In this document: piece after piece, positions 22,909 through 32,289 of the stretch
Numbering within the stretch: position 1 is the first letter of the stretch
Layout: each line of letters starts with the position of its first letter
Assembly: GCA_951812925.1 (NCBI GenBank)
Contig: OX638370.1
Location: 106,468,897 to 106,532,896 of the forward strand
DNA length: 64,000 nucleotides
DNA from: Calliopum simillimum
Taxonomy: Eukaryota; Arthropoda; Insecta; Diptera; Lauxaniidae
Direction of reading: 5' to 3'
Program-made: the position numbers and the translations under genes
Notes under the pieces: model-generated
Told to the model about the DNA's origin: nothing
Seen by the model: the letters and a program-made list of their open reading frames with translations, nothing else
Databases searched by the model: none

Positions 22909-23713
22909 CACAGGCTTACAAAAAAAAAAAATGTCATGGCGTTTTGACCAGACTATGTGTTTCCTAGGGACTTTGACGTTCTGAATCCGAATACGGGGTC
23001 CGTTTTTTTCCAGAACGTCTGAGAAAAAATATTTCAAGGTCATATGGAAGACATGTGTCGTTTAGTGATAAATTCGCTAAAATTCTGAATCTAATTTTTT
23101 ATCATTGAGTCCTTAGTCCTTAAAAAGAATATGTGATCAAAAAGGCTATTTCGGAGCTAGTTTCGAAAATATAGCCATAGGAAGACCCGGATATATCTTC
23201 TATGAAAACCGCTATAAGTTGGGAACCCCTAGATGGATTTGTAAAATATTGGTGTCATATGAAAGGTATTTTGACTGTCTATAAAAATGTGTTGAGCGAA
23301 TTTTCAATTGGATTCATAGTTTTCGAGATACAACAACAATTAGAACAACAAATAAATCAACAACAACACCAACAAAATACCTTTCATATGACAACAATAT
23401 TTTCCAAATCCATTTAGGGGTTCCCAACTTATTACGGTTTTCATAGAAGATATATCCGGATCTTCCAATGGCTATATCTCCGAAACTAGATCCGAGAGAC
23501 CCTTTTCGATCACATATTCTTTTTAAGGACTAAGAACTCCATGATAAAAAATTAGTTTCAGAGTTTTAGCGAATTTATCACTAAACGACACATGAACCTC
23601 ATATGACCAACACATGACCTTGAAATCTTTTTTTTTCAGACGTTCTGGAAAAAAACGGAAACAAATAGTCTAGTCAAAACGCCATGACATTTTTTTTTTT
23701 TTGTAAACCTGTC
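22909..23713. mobile_element. Palindromic (foldback) element, copy 1
   Basis: The ends are CACAGGCTTACAAAAA and its near-complement, flanked by TAA on both sides (22906-22908 and 23714-23716). The left arm (22909 to about 23330) and right arm (about 23380-23713) are inverted copies of each other for more than 330 bp, with a short CAA-rich loop. Landmarks in each arm are TGTCATGGCGTTTTGAC, TGTGTCGTTTAGTGATAAAT, ATATCTTCTATGAAAACCG and TGGGAACCCCTA. There is no coding capacity. The 3-bp TAA duplication would fit the PIF/Harbinger group, but the terminal sequence does not clearly belong to it. Confidence 0.9.
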
Positions 23714-23716
23714 TAA

Positions 23717-23822
23717 TTTAGACATTTTTTGATACTTTTGGACTTTAACCAATATTTTAGAAATTTTTGGATTTTTTTCGAAACACTAGATGTTTTTCAA
23801 TACTTTAAGACTCTAACCGATT
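23717..23822 (+). repeat. Minisatellite, right remainder after the palindrome
   Basis: It continues the 39-bp unit of 22190-22908 (GATACTTTTGGACTTTAACC, TAGATGTTTTTCAATACTTT). This shows that the palindrome inserted into a pre-existing array. Confidence 0.75.
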
Positions 23823-23976
23823 GACAAGCGTGAAAAATTCAAACACCTGTATTGATAATTCTTCTGCATACAAAAATCGCTACTACGACTATTGAACTCT
23901 GTCAATACTCAATGTTATGGCTTTCTTATATTTTTACAAAACGGCAATCGGAAAATTGTATCTATCTTTAGGTGAA

Positions 23977-24006
23977 TGGCCAAAATTTGGCCAACGGCGA
24001 TTCTAG
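23977..24006 (+). other. Helitron-like 3' end: hairpin followed by CTAG
   Basis: The palindrome TGGCCAAAATTTGGCCA (23977-23993) is followed by ACGGCGATT and CTAG (24003-24006), then T. It is a diverged copy of the site at 3259-3289. A pogo-like element begins only 25 bp downstream. Confidence 0.4.
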
Positions 24007-24030
24007 TAACAATAATAATTTAAAAAATTA

Positions 24031-24926
24031 GGGTAAGGTAACCGGCTGTGGGCCGTCACCGGTTGTGGGCCACCCCTTGACGTTTATAAAATATGACAGA
24101 TCTGAGTATGAAGTTATGTGTACATTGACAATAGATAGTATTAGTGCAAACACTGAAGTGAAAGGACGCATCTGACCCGCAGCTACAACAAAACAAAAAA
24201 AATTTACGAAAAAATATTCAATAAAGTAATTTCTGAAGATTTTGCGAGTGTAATAAAGCGAAGTGAAATATTGCAAAGAGGTGAGTGTTATGCATTTTTA
24301 TGCAGTATTTGAATTAAGTTTTCCGATTTTATATCAAGATTTCTCAAATTTTTTCGCCATGAAAATTTCGGCAGTCACTTAAGAGATGGCTGCCGTTACC
24401 GGTTGTGGGCCACCGTTTGTAATCGGTTGTGGGTTACCATAAAATAAATAAATCGACTTCTGTTAGCTGTCTTTTGGATGAACTTGGCCCCCTGCAAGCC
24501 GCTTCACCCAAAAAATCATCAAATCGCGGCCGAAAGCCAAATTGCGAATCCGATGAGGATGATTAATAATTTGAAAAAGTCACATTTTCTTGATTTTTTT
24601 TCCCCACTAGAGGCTTCATTGATAAATAAATTTTGAAAGTACATATTTCTTTACTGGTTTTTTTTTTTTCATAATTTTGCATTTGAAGTGGATTTTTCAG
24701 GGTGGCCCACAACCGGTTATAAAATTTTGTTTGTTCAAAAACAAGCTCTTTACAATATTTTTAAAAAAAAAATTTTTGTTGAAAAATTATAGAAAAATTG
24801 TTTTTTTTTTTTTGGTTACCTACTGCCTCTAGCTTTCCATTATTACCCACAAGTCCGAAAAATGTATACTTGAATGCAAGTTACGGGCAAAAAACGAAAC
24901 TCGGCCCACAACCGTTTACCTTCCCC
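24031..24926 (+). mobile_element. Pogo-like non-autonomous element with repeated ends
   Basis: The inverted ends GGGTAAGGTAACCGGCTGTG (left) and GGGGAAGGTAAACGGTTGTG (right, complement) are flanked by TA at 24029-24030 and 24927-24928. The motif ACCGGTTGTGGGCC or a close variant occurs six times: 24041, 24055-24069, 24398, 24423 on the plus strand, and 24704 and 24904 on the minus strand. These look like transposase-binding repeats. The internal coding relic resembles the C-terminus of pogo/Tigger transposases. The size, 896 bp, is well short of an autonomous pogo element. Confidence 0.7.
24456..24566 (+). pseudogene. Possible C-terminal relic of a pogo-class transposase
   Basis: The frame ending at the TAA at 24564-24566 reads SCLLDELGPLQAASPKKSSN, then RGRKPNCESDEDD and stop. 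A proline-rich, basic (P..A..KK...RGRK) tail ending in acidic residues is usual at the end of pogo/Tigger/jerky-type transposases. Only about 35 codons remain, with no catalytic part. The match in type is suggestive, not proof. Confidence 0.45.
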
Positions 24927-24928
24927 TA

Positions 24929-25502
24929 CATATGCAGTTTTACCAAAATCTGCGTAGCTATACAAAAGTCAAGCATTTGTGTTTGATTTAACCGACTATA
25001 GCGTACCAATTTACAAAGCAAAAATACGAAGTACTTGAACTGCCACTTAGCGGAAATCATTAAGTGATTTATGACTAAAATTGAAGTCAAATATAAGAAA
25101 CAAAAGTGGAAGTAACATCGAACTAAAAAATTATTACATTAATACATACATAAGAGTATATAAATAAGCAAAACATTGAGAAAAAAACTGTAAAAGAAAT
25201 GAATAAAACAAAGAAAACAAAAACTTAACAAGTTATATGATCCTTATGAAAAATTTTCAACACTCGTAAATAAAGCCAATCTTTTACTGATAGAATTTAT
25301 AGATAGGAAATATAGAGATATGTGTACATTTTTGAAGCGATTTCTATTGCAGAAAAATTATAATAAGATAAAATTTGAGACCTTATTAGAGAGATAATCC
25401 TTTTTGAAGGAAAAGATGTGTGCAATTTTTATAATATAATGTGATAAGTCAAAAGGATAAAAGTTACATAAAACTTTAACCAGATATACATGATATTATA
25501 TT
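24929..25502. other. Non-coding AT-rich DNA
   Basis: No repeat, gene or element was recognised. Confidence 0.45.
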
Positions 25503-25783
25503 AAGGCTTCTTCCTAAACGTCAGTTGGTTTGTATTGCAACAGCACTTTCATAAAAAAAATGTCGCATAGTTTTAGGTGCTCATTTTTACTGCAGCGTTC
25601 TTGCATTTCATAACGCCGAACAACAATATGTTCACAATGCATAGCAATCAGCGCATCAGTAACAAAGTTGTTGCTTTTAACTAACTTTGCACTTATTTCA
25701 AAAAATTCCTAAAATTATGCAACATTTTGTGCATGAAAATGCTATTGCAATACAAAGCAACTGACGTTAGGGAAGACGGCCTT
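25503..25783. mobile_element. MITE with about 50-bp inverted ends
   Basis: The left end AAGGCTTCTTCCTAAACGTC and the complement of the right end AAGGCCGTCTTCCCTAACGT continue together through CAGTTGSTTTGTATTGCAA and AGCAYTTTCAT, giving imperfect inverted repeats of about 50 bp. The element is 281 bp and has no coding capacity. A clear target duplication was not found, so the superfamily is open. Confidence 0.75.
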
Positions 25784-26040
25784 GGTTTTACATGATGGCT
25801 GTAATGGACCTTCCTATTGCCTGGGATTAAACTTGCCGGTGTCCAAGGTTCTTGCAAAATAGAACACAGTAGTTTCAGTTTTACTTTGTTCTTTATTGTT
25901 ATTTTCTCGTGATGCGTTACAAAATATTTATTTCAAGTCCCTAACAAATTCTTAGTCCCTGGCTAATTCTTGTCCCTAGCTAAACTTCAATGTCCCTAAG
26001 GAAAAGTACTAGCCCTAACTTTCACTTATAGGTTAACTAA
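25784..26040. other. Spacer with repeated GTCCCTAR phrases
   Basis: Phrases such as GTCCCTAACAAATTC, GTCCCTGGCTAATTC, GTCCCTAGCTAAAC and GTCCCTAAGG follow each other from 25936 to 26000, a minor short-period repetition leading into the 113-bp array. Confidence 0.4.
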
Positions 26041-26480
26041 TCCGTTTGACAAGGTCCCCACAGGATCGGGAAGACTTTTTAGGGTCACGTATTCCTGTGA
26101 AGCTTGGTCCAACGGTTCTACTGCCTGACTTCACTGTCTTCAAATTAGACTACTCCGTTTGACAAGGTCCCCACATGATCGGGAAGACTTTTTAAGGTCA
26201 CGTATTCCTGTGAAGCTTGGTCCAACTGTTCTACAGCCTGACTTCACTGTCTTAAATTTAGACTACTCCATTTGACAAGGTCCTCACAGGATCGGAAAGA
26301 CTTTTTAGGGTCACGTATTTCTGTGAAGCTTGGTCCAACGGTTCTACAACCTATGTTTCCTGACTTAAACTTTGGCTACTCCATTGGACAAGGTCCCCAC
26401 AAGATCGGAAAGACTTTTTAGGGTCACGAATTCTTGTGAAGCTTGGTCCAACGGTTCTACAACCTACTCTCACTATCTTA
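26041..26480. repeat. Tandem array, four units of 113 bp
   Basis: Units start at 26041, 26154, 26267 and 26380 (TCCRTTTGACAAGGTCC), exactly 113 bp apart. Each contains CACARGATCGGRAAGACTTT, GGGTCACGTATTCCTGTGAA and GCTTGGTCCAACGGTTCTAC. Similarity between units is high, so the array is young or homogenised. It lies downstream of a minus-strand promoter-like site. Confidence 0.9.
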
Positions 26481-26611
26481 GCATTACTATGTCTGTTATT
26501 TCTGGGATCATGTCCTGGATCACGCTGGTTCTGGTATTTCGTTGCACATTATACTTCTTGGCACACTGTTGTAACTTAGCAATGCAATACTGTTGTTTAA
26601 TAACTTTGTAT

Positions 26612-26882
26612 TTGTTGAACCTGTAGCACTTTGTAGTTGCACTGACCCTTGTTGATCTTGTAGAACTTTGCAGTTGCACTAATCCTTGTTGATCCGGTAG
26701 TACTTTGTAGATGCTTTGATCTTTGTTGATCCTGTAGCACTTTTTAGTTGCACTGATCCTTGTTGATCCTGTAGCACTTTGTAGTTGCACTGATCCTTGT
26801 TGATTCTGTAGCACTTTGTAGTTGCACTGACCCTTGTTGATCATGTAATACTTTGTAGTTGCACTGATCCTTGTTGATTATC
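26612..26882. repeat. Tandem array, seven to eight units of 37 bp
   Basis: The unit is TTGTTGATCCTGTAGCACTT followed by TGTAGTTGCACTGATCC. Because 37 is not a multiple of 3 and the unit has almost no stops on the minus strand, a 123-codon minus frame (26473-26844) runs through it. That frame is likely a consequence of the repeat, but it is Gln/Ser/Lys-rich and stays open into the unique spacer and the end of the 113-bp array. Confidence 0.85.
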
Positions 26883-26950
26883 CGATGATTAATATTTTTA
26901 TTCAGTAGCACTTAATTCACTTGTTCTTCACTGGTTGATGGCACTCGCCA

Positions 26951-26987
26951 GACTGATCTCGATTCACTGGCTGCGCTTGCTTTTATA
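26951..26987 (-). promoter_or_regulatory. Core promoter-like site: TATA, Inr and DPE-like
   Basis: On the minus strand TATAAAAG (26981-26987) is followed at the usual distance by the arthropod initiator ATCAGTC, with its A at 26954, about 33 bp from the start of the TATA box. AGAAC lies at +28 to +32, matching four of five positions of the DPE consensus. An AATAAA occurs roughly 45-55 bp downstream, the arrangement found at the R region of LTR elements. Transcription from here would enter the 37-bp and then the 113-bp array. It could equally be a promoter of an unknown transcript. Confidence 0.55.
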
Positions 26988-27970
26988 CTTTACACAGTGT
27001 TTGTGTAACGGTATGTATTTTTATTCTTGTTTGACTGGTTTTTATGTGTTTGTATTGTTGTTGGATGTTCTATGTGGTTGGTGTTGTTATTGTGTGCTAT
27101 TGTGATGTTATTGTTGTTGGATGTTCTATGTTGCATCTCAGCTGCTGGTTTGGCTGGGCCGTGGTCTTCCCTTAGGGGGAAATTTTGGGCCTTCACATGG
27201 CAAAGTAGCAAAGTTAATGTCATCATCTTGTAAAAAATATAATTTCACAAGAGAAATAATTTACATAAGTTAATCAATAAAAAACCTCGAGATTTCTTAA
27301 GACAAAGCTACGACAAAAAGCAATATTATTACGGAAAAAAGTGAGAAAACAAAAAAAAAAACTATAACAATCATGCTTTAACAACAAAAATCTCCAACTG
27401 TAGCTATTTTTAAAGAGACCCAATTTTATTAAGAAAGGGTTTCGTTTTTGAATAGAAAGTTATATGCAACATTTTAAATTCAGACAATCACTACCAAAAA
27501 ATGTATGTCTTCTAATCAAAATTGATTTTTCCATGGCTTTACTACATGTGGTGTAGTTGCGTTGCTGTCATAAGGTGGACGTTCTTTTTTAAGTAAATAA
27601 CAAAAAAAGGAAGCTAACCGTAGAAAAATAAATAGAAAAGTGGAAAAATACATAAAGAGAAAAAAAAAACAAACCAAAATAGAAACCTCTAAAACAAAAT
27701 GAAGTTCTTTTTTTGGCATTTATGTTGCTTACAAATTTTCGCAGGGCTTTAACATTTGAATGCAAAAAAATAGACAAAAATGAAAATAAAATAAAACAGA
27801 ATATATATGTGTTTTAACAAAGCGTAGGTATGCGTTTAAAGCGTAAACGAGTTTTTTTTTTTTATTGTTTTTGGAAAACAATAATCCATTTACATTCACT
27901 ATGCAAATGGCATTAACATTTTTCATATACGCATTATCAAATTCACTGTGTACAATTGTATATGAATATG
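26988..27970. other. Upstream region of the promoter-like site and AT-rich spacer
   Basis: GTTGTTGGATGTTCTATGT is present twice (about 27057 and 27113), a short direct duplication. From 27240 the DNA is AT-rich with A and T runs. No gene is supported. Confidence 0.4.
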
Positions 27971-28983
27971 TACAGTGGTGAGCACATATTTTGTTTAATA
28001 ATTTGAAGCCTTGCAAAGGAATTATGACTTATTCTATATCTTCGTGCTTAAGTTGTTTTGCATTTTTCGGAATAAAGAAGTCCATAAAAAGCCACCGTAT
28101 AAAATTGTTTGAAAAAAATTTTGGCATAAAAGTATTAAAAAGAGCTTTTGTTTTTATGGAGGAAATTTTTTGGGTCCACAGAATGTGGGCTAAGAAGTGG
28201 AAAAAAATAAAATTTTGCTTTTATTTTCAATTTATTCTTCTGTTACACTTATATATTTTTCATTTATTTTTTTGGGCTATTCTTTGAGCTAACGTCGACC
28301 AAACAAATCAATTGCAAAAAAAATCTCAAATAAGGTGCATATCGACTACCGCGATGCTATAAACTTTCATATCAAGCAAGGAAACTCAGTTCAAACCATA
28401 TCTATTCCAGTGTCATCCGTTTACGAGAACTATCATCCAAATAAAAGTATAGTAAAATCAGTGGCATTAATTTTTTGTGCGAGGCAGAGACTCCCTTGAA
28501 GGCGACCTACGGCCAGGACGACTAATCGAGATGACCACACCAAAAATCATTCAAAAAGTACAAAAATTAATATTGAAAGATGTCCGACTAAAGAAAACAG
28601 AGCCAGTAGAAATAGCTGAATGTCTAAATTAGCACAAGAACGGTACCGAAATTGCTGACATAGCCTCGAAATAAAAAAATTGTTCTTTAAATTTTTTGAT
28701 TTCTGTAGTTTAGACAGAGGTGGAGTATTCGTTTGACTTGTTACTGAATATGCAACATGGGTTCATTATTATAATACTGAGTCATAATAGCAGTCTAGAC
28801 AGTCGTATAAAAAAGCACATGAACACCTAAGAAATTCAAAGAGGGTTAGAATATCATGGCAACAGTCTTTTGGGGCTCAAAAGGGATCCTGTTGATCGAT
28901 CTTAGCCGGAAAATAATACGCTTTCATCTTAGTACAGTTCAAGAAAGTTGTCAGAGAAGAAAAGAAGGTGAAAATTGTCTTAA

Positions 28984-30643
28984 CCCATTCGAGGCGGACG
29001 CCTAATTTTTCGAATTTCGTAATGAAAATTCACAGATTATATAATTTTGAGCTCCTGAACATGAATATAAAGTTTTTTTTTGGGCCACCCTAAAACCTTT
29101 TCTATTATGAAGTGGGTCCATATGGTACCACCACTTCGACCCACTACCAAATATTGAAAAAAAAAATTTCACATAAAATACGAAAATGTATGGAAATCGA
29201 TAAATATTTTATGTTTTTGTAGAAAAATTTGTTAATTTTTGTTATTTTATGACAAAAAACTTATCCAGGCAAGTTCTGAAATCTGATTTACTTCGCAATC
29301 GGAATGAAAGCAATCTTCAAGAGCTCTGTATTGCGACAAATAAGATGGAATCGGAATTATATTTCAACAAATAAAGTTTGCTTATGGTTCCTATTTGATT
29401 AACCGAAACATAAATATGATTTTGTGCTAATTATCAAAATGCGGAGCTCTTAAAGATTGCTTTTATTCCGAATCCGAAGTGAATCGGATTTCAGAACATG
29501 CCGAACATGAAAAAGTGACTCTTATATTATTTATATATATCAAAAAATTAACGAAAAATGCAATCAGAAAACTCAGATATTGTGAAAAATATGGCTATCT
29601 TTGATGCATGGCCAAATGCAAAGGGCCACGTAGCATTTTTCACATTTTACGCGTGAACGACTTTTGCATGATTCTAGCTTGCATCGGTTTTTGGTGCCTT
29701 TGCATGGATAGTGATCATCTCCATCATGGTAGTCAGCCAAAGGAATGGACTGTAATGCATCGCCATGGAACAGGAGGAATGGGTGAAACATGAAATGACG
29801 TCGAAGGTCTTTTGTTATTTGCATCATTATCCTGATCAACTTCCATATCCTCCGTTTCTATCTCATTAAAATCATCATGTGGGCCCCAATGTAATTCGAC
29901 TTCAACCAACTGATGCAACTGATTATGATGCAAGTCGGTAATGACGCCTCCTTCATCTTCATTTGCATCGTCTTCTGCAAAATCGTAATTTACATCTAGT
30001 GGCTGTATGTATACGGCTACATGTTTTTCTTCTTCTAATTCATCATTCAACAATGACTGTAAATAGTACTTCATGTAATTTCATACTAGCAAAAAACAAA
30101 AAATCCCGAATCATTTACAAACAATTCCACAGATATTCAAAACAAACAAATATATGAACAAAAAGTTCGAAAACCATTCAGAATCCACGAAAATATAGGA
30201 AAACATTTTTTTGTGATTTTATAGTGTGTCGAAGCGATGGTCCCATATGGACCCACTTTTTTCTTAACACAAAAATCCGCTTACAAGACACTAAAATTTT
30301 CACAACTAAAATATATTATTTTGTAGCTTATTGTCTCTATTTTCGTAATATATACACTTTGTTCCGATAAAGATTTTAAAAATATTATAAAAGTGCACTC
30401 AAAACTTGCGACCATTCATTTTTTTCACTTTTTTCTGAAAAACAAACTTTGATCACTTTTGGCGTGCTCGCTTAACCACAACTGTAAGTAAACTGAAAAA
30501 ATCGAAGCAAAGAAAGATAGCGGGAAGTATTCCCTAGCAGAAAAATGACATAGCACCAATTGTGAATAATATTTGTAGGATTTGGCATTACCACTTCTAA
30601 AACATTCCAAATGGGTCCATATGGAACCATCGCTTCGATTGGG
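28984..30643 (-). mobile_element. piggyBac-type element, internally deleted
   Basis: TTAA flanks both ends exactly (28980-28983 and 30644-30647). The ends start CCCATTCGAGGCGG and, inverted, CCCAATCGAAGCGATGG. A roughly 32-bp subterminal repeat containing GGGTCCATATGG, then ACCA.CRCTTCGA, is present three times: about 29112, about 30226-30262 (inverted), and at the right end 30612-30643. At 1660 bp it is shorter than autonomous piggyBac elements (about 2.4 kb). The coding relic keeps the N- and C-terminal regions but not the catalytic core. Confidence 0.9.
29573..30074 (-). pseudogene. piggyBac transposase, catalytic core deleted
   Basis: From the minus-strand ATG at 30074 the first about 95 codons are strongly acidic (NDELEEEKHVAVY, EDDANEDEGG, NEIETEDMEVDQDNDAN), as at the N-terminus of many piggyBac transposases. 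In an overlapping frame the end reads a cysteine-rich module: C-X4-C, then VKCEKC, then ALCIWPC, then H (29606-29683), the RING-like zinc-binding C-terminal domain of the family. The roughly 400-residue DDE core between them is missing, and a frame change separates the two parts. If made, neither product could cut DNA. Confidence 0.85.
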
Positions 30644-30879
30644 TTAAGGGGTCTCCTGCTGCAAGATATTGCGCTTGTTTACAAGAAATGTGCTGTTATG
30701 GTCGCCCTACAGAAGGATGGCTTCAAAATTTTAGCTTATCTGACATAGTCCCAAGCTTACAAAAACTTCTTCGGAAGAAATTTTGAAGTCATGAAGAAGA
30801 GAAGTATTAAGTTTAAGAATTTTTTTCAGATAAAAATTAAATTAACTTCTATTTTTCTAAATCTGTTAGTGCCACTGTA

Positions 30880-32289
30880 CTGAAATATGCGTGAAATTGT
30901 TTCTTTTAGTCATGAATATTTCTATTTCTACATTTTCCTTTAAGTTAACTCCATATCTCTGCTACATAGATACCAGTTGGAATATTTGTTTTTATAGAAT
31001 TGTATATGTTGAGATTGTCTTGCGAGACATTGTAAAGAATTTCAGAAATAAATATCTTAACACATGTAAATGTGCTTGTACCAAGTGTATCTATGTTTCC
31101 GTAAGCATCCAAGATAGCAAAGCTTACATTAACGCGCTGCATGTAAAAGTACAATACACTTTAACACTACAGTTTCAAATTTTCTACTCCTATTCTTTAG
31201 ACTTCCTTTTTTCGTATTTTGTTTTGTTAACTCTTTTCACACACATATGTATGAGTAGCATGTCTTTTATATACATTATCCTTATTTCTGTGATTTCTTA
31301 ATTTTACTTTGTGTGCGTGCGTAAAACATCCTTGTTTGCCTGTTTATTTCTACAGTCTCAAAATATGTAGCAGAGGCACCCAAATAACAAACGTACTGAT
31401 CTAGCTATCATAAACACATTCTTTGTAAGAATCAAGGGTTTTTCAGTGTACCCATGTGGTATTGGGTAAAAATACACGGACTACATTTTCTTTGGCAAAA
31501 GTTGAATTATTGGGTAGGCCTGCCTATTTTTACGAAATTTACGTCCAAGTCCTTAGATTTTCCTTATCGTTGAGAAGCATACTAAGTTAGTATATGTATT
31601 ATAAAGATGTTTTTTGTATGTATAAGTATAATATAAAAAATTTTTTTTATTTTAATTTTGTGGTATCAAATTAACTAAATAATATTTTTATTTGTCACTT
31701 GGTTATTTTCCTATTGGGATGTACACCTCCTTTCATGTTCATATGTTTTGGATAGCAAAAACATTTTAATGAAATCTGTTTAAATCGCATACTTTTTGGT
31801 ATGCTTTCGCTTTATATTTATGTTGCGCTTTAAGTTTGTCATACCTTTACCCTTTTTTTGTCAGATTCCGTCCTCAACCGCTTTTTTTGTTAAGAATTTC
31901 AAGATTATTCTTGCCAACAATTTTACATCGAAATAATATAAAAGAATTGGATTTAAAACAACACATGTGCTTTATTTTGCTGCAAGCATGTATCAGATGA
32001 CATGTTGAGCTTTTTTTTTCCAAAATTTTTAACCTCCTACAGAAGAACCACAATTCAACTTAACGATCGATCATTAAGAATTTCCACATCACGGGGTTGG
32101 AGGAGCGGTAGCCTCAAATCGATAAAAGCCGAAACTTTTAAAATTTTGTGAACGACACCTTGACGTGGCTTATGTATGAAGCATGTCGAGGGTAAAATGT
32201 AAGTTGGATCCTCCCGGGACCCAATATGATACATGAAAGTTAAAAACCGTATGTGGATTCTTAGATGATTTTCCACTCTTTAGTCATTT
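30880..32289. other. Non-coding DNA
   Basis: The 136-codon frame at 30891-31301 is rich in Ile/Phe/Tyr/Ser and has no family resemblance; in DNA this AT-rich such frames arise by chance. No element ends were found. Confidence 0.4.

Larger units (their letters stand above)
28336..30830 (+). pseudogene. Mariner transposase relic, split at TTAA
   Basis: The first part reads YRDAINFHIKQGNSVQ, then in a changed frame DLRPGRLIEMTTPKIIQKVQ, the linker and second helix-turn-helix. ATWVHYYNTES follows, with tyrosine at 28749-28751 in place of the first catalytic aspartate. MATVFWGSKGILLIDL begins at 28856. The frame KKVVREEKKVKIV reaches 28979, meets TTAA, and resumes after the insert as RGLLLQDIALVYKK, keeping the second aspartate. 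The third-aspartate region is deleted or frameshifted before FFGRNFE. It is non-functional on several counts and was broken independently of the insertion. Confidence 0.88.
27973..30877 (+). mobile_element. Mariner relic interrupted by a piggyBac-type insertion
   Basis: CAGTGGTGAGCACA at 27973 and the complement of CTGTTAGTGCCACTG (ending 30877) could be the inverted ends. Both are next to TA (27971-27972 and 30878-30879), but they match well only for about 6-8 bases. Inside are ordered pieces of one mariner transposase (28336-28985 and 30648-30830). Removing the 1660-bp insert and one TTAA leaves about 1.24 kb, a normal mariner length. Exact outer boundaries are uncertain, and the leader before the coding relic would be longer than usual. 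Confidence 0.6.

Noticed and set aside
26041..26882. CRISPR-like array
   Set aside because: Units are contiguous tandem repeats without unique spacers, and the window is eukaryotic.
27991..28287. A 98-codon frame upstream of the mariner relic, considered as a transposase piece
   Set aside because: Apart from a vague FVFM..I...HR stretch it lacks any transposase motif and is very AT-driven.
30891..31301. A 136-codon frame with hydrophobic stretches
   Set aside because: There is no family resemblance and the composition is extremely Ile/Phe/Tyr-rich. It is plausible as a chance frame in AT-rich DNA.
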